Assembly: GCA_945639745.1 (NCBI GenBank)
Contig: CALZEK010000055.1
Coordinates: 1 to 7,929, forward strand
Reading direction: 5' to 3'
Length of the DNA: 7,929 bases
DNA from: an uncultured Bacillaceae bacterium
GTDB taxonomy: Bacteria; Bacillota; Bacilli; Bacillales; Amphibacillaceae
Part shown: positions 6,076 through 7,929 of the stretch, piece by piece
How positions within the stretch are numbered: the first letter of the stretch is position 1
Layout of the letters: every line of letters begins with the position of its first letter
Notes under the pieces: model-generated
The model's input: only the letters and a program-made list of their open reading frames with translations
Databases searched by the model: none
What the model was told of the DNA's origin: nothing
Program-made: the position numbers and the translations under genes

Positions 6076-7929
6076 GTACGCTCAATTTCCTCCATAACGA
6101 AAGCTTCTATTATGTCGCCTGTTTTAATATTATTATAATCTTTAATCGTTATACCGCACTCATAATTCTTTTCAACTTGACGAACATCATCTTTAAAACG
6201 TTTTAAAGCTGCTAATTCGCCTTCAAATAATACAACACCATCACGTATAACTCTAATACTTGAATTACGCGTAATTTTACCATCAATTACATAACTTCCA
6301 GCTATTGTTCCTACTTTAGATACTTTAAATGTTTCACGCACTTCTGCTTGTCCAATAACTTTTTCTTCATATTCTGGATCTAATAAACCTTTCATTGCTG
6401 ATTCCATTTCTTCAATTGCTTTATAAATAACACGATGTAGTCTGATATCAACTTGTTCGTTTTCTGCTGTTTTTTGTGCATTTAAATCTGGTCTTACGTT
6501 AAATCCAATAATCAGTGCATTTGATGCTGATGCAAGTTGAACATCAGATTCATTAATTGCTCCTACACCTTTATGAATGATATTAATTTGAACACTATCA
6601 ACTTCAATTTTCTTTAATGATGCCGCAAGTGCTTCAGCTGACCCTTGAACATCGGCTTTAATGATGACATTTAGATCTTTAATCTCACCTTGCTTAATTT
6701 GTTCAAATAAGTCTTCTAAACTCACTTTATTTTGAGGCCCTCTGCTGGCAACTTGATGACGTTTTTGTCTTGCTTCACCTATTTGTCTTGCCTGTTTTTC
6801 ATCTTTAAACACTAAGAATTGATCGCCTGCTTCTGGAACACCACTTAACCCTGTAATTTCTACTGGTGTTGATGGCCCTACACTTTGTACACGTTCGCCT
6901 AAATCGCTTACCATTGCACGTACACGTCCATAAGTGTTTCCTACCACAATCGAATCACCTACATTCAATGTTCCATCTTGAACGAGTAAACTAGCCACTG
7001 AACCGCGACCTTTGTCTAGTCTAGCATCAATTACAGTACCATATGCCACTTGATTTGGATTAGCTTTTAATTCTTGTACTTCAGCAACAAGTAAAATCAT
7101 TTCTAATAAATCATCAATACCCTCGCGTTTAATTGCTGAAATAGGGACAAATATTGTATCGCCACCCCAATCTTCTGAGACTAAACCATATTCAGTCAAT
7201 TCTTGCATAACCCGGTCAGGATTAGCTGCTTCTTTGTCCATTTTATTTACTGCAACAATAATTGGAACTTCAGCTGCTTTAGCATGATTAATCGCTTCTA
7301 CTGTCTGTGGCATAACACCATCATCTGCAGCGACGACTAAGATTGCTATATCTGTTACTTGTGCTCCTCTTGAGCGCATGCTTGTAAAAGCTTCGTGTCC
7401 AGGTGTGTCTAAAAATGTAACTTTTTTTCCATCATTTTCAACTTGGTATGCTCCAATGTGTTGAGTAATACCGCCCGCTTCACCAGCGGTTACTTTTGTA
7501 TGGCGAATTGAATCAAGTGTTGTTGTTTTACCATGGTCTACGTGTCCCATAATAGTTACAACTGCTGGACGTTCAATTAAATCTTTTTCCTTACTCACTG
7601 GACGATAAATATCAAACTCTGTTTCTTCAACAATTTCTTGCTTTTCAACAGTATAATTATAGTCTGAAGCAATTAATTCTATTGCTTCATCATCTAAATC
7701 TTCATTTTTAGTAGCCATAACACCTAAAAACATTAATTTTTTAATAATTTCTGAAACATCTTTACCTAATTCATTAGATAGTTCTTCAACAGTTAATGTA
7801 CCATCATACACAATATGGTTTTCTTTTTTCTCTTGTACTGGCTCTTCAACATTTTCTTGTTCTGTTACAGCTGTATTATCCACTGCTTCTATTTTTTCAA
7901 CTACTTCAACTTCATCGTTCATATTAAGT
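6072..7929 (-). CDS. infB: Translation initiation factor IF-2 (5' end probably outside window)
   Basis: IF-2 is the GTPase that brings formyl-Met-tRNA to the 30S subunit and promotes subunit joining. From the first ATG in the window (end at 7922) there are 616 residues. An acidic stretch spans 1-35, an IF2_N domain about 42-90, and the G domain has GHVDHGKT (126-133), [10 protein letters not shown] (150-159), DTPGH (172-176), NKMD (226-229) and SAIK (262-265). Domain II and domain III ([14 protein letters not shown]) follow, and then the C-terminal fMet-tRNA-binding domain with YECGI near the end. Bacillus IF-2 is about 700 residues or more, and the frame stays open to the right edge with no ribosome binding site visible. 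The 7922 ATG may therefore be internal, although IF-2 genes are known to use internal starts. The TGA stop overlaps ylxP by 4 nt. Confidence 0.96.
   Translation of the reverse strand, partial: LNMNDEVEVVEKIEAVDNTAVTEQENVEEPVQEKKENHIVYDGTLTVEELSNELGKDVSEIIKKLMFLGVMATKNEDLDDEAIELIASDYNYTVEKQEIVEETEFDIYRPVSKEKDLIERPAVVTIMGHVDHGKTTTLDSIRHTKVTAGEAGGITQHIGAYQVENDGKKVTFLDTPGHEAFTSMRSRGAQVTDIAILVVAADDGVMPQTVEAINHAKAAEVPIIVAVNKMDKEAANPDRVMQELTEYGLVSEDWGGDTIFVPISAIKREGIDDLLEMILLVAEVQELKANPNQVAYGTVIDARLDKGRGSVASLLVQDGTLNVGDSIVVGNTYGRVRAMVSDLGERVQSVGPSTPVEITGLSGVPEAGDQFLVFKDEKQARQIGEARQKRHQVASRGPQNKVSLEDLFEQIKQGEIKDLNVIIKADVQGSAEALAASLKKIEVDSVQINIIHKGVGAINESDVQLASASNALIIGFNVRPDLNAQKTAENEQVDIRLHRVIYKAIEEMESAMKGLLDPEYEEKVIGQAEVRETFKVSKVGTIAGSYVIDGKITRNSSIRVIRDGVVLFEGELAALKRFKDDVRQVEKNYECGITIKDYNNIKTGDIIEAFVMEEIERT

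Overview
The window is an AT-rich block of housekeeping genes (roughly one third G+C by eye), all on the minus strand. Content and order point to the Bacillales. In transcription order it reads infB, ylxP, rbfA, truB, ribF, rpsO, pnp, mlpA, which is the infB-to-mlpA order of Bacillus-type genomes. The PNPase, S15 and M16-peptidase sequences resemble Bacillaceae proteins. A ylxP gene between infB and rbfA, and an M16 peptidase rather than RNase J2 after pnp, argue against Staphylococcus proper (comparison from memory). I cannot name the genus. ylxY, which lies between pnpA and mlpA in B. subtilis, is missing here.

Layout from high to low coordinates: infB enters from the right edge, and its true start is probably outside. 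Its stop overlaps the ylxP start by 4 nt (ATGA). rbfA follows after a short gap and ends at a strong terminator hairpin (5358-5394). truB and ribF form a tight pair, with the ribF start 4 nt after the truB stop. ribF is broken near its 3' end: about 56 nt appear to be missing, so the reading frame stops early, while the correct C-terminus of the protein is still readable in another frame (3509-3655). rpsO has its own sigma-A-type promoter and a structured leader that is probably the S15 autoregulatory operator, and it ends in a terminator (3086-3115). pnp follows and ends in another terminator (897-931). mlpA has its own extended -10 promoter and runs off the left edge.

Together the genes serve translation initiation (IF-2), small-subunit maturation and composition (RbfA, S15), tRNA modification (TruB), RNA turnover (PNPase) and flavin cofactor synthesis (RibF). 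YlxP has no established function. There is no stretch over 300 bases without a gene. I see no tRNA or rRNA gene, CRISPR array, insertion sequence or phage element, and nothing that looks like an undescribed system. The item most worth a second look is the damaged riboflavin-kinase domain of ribF.
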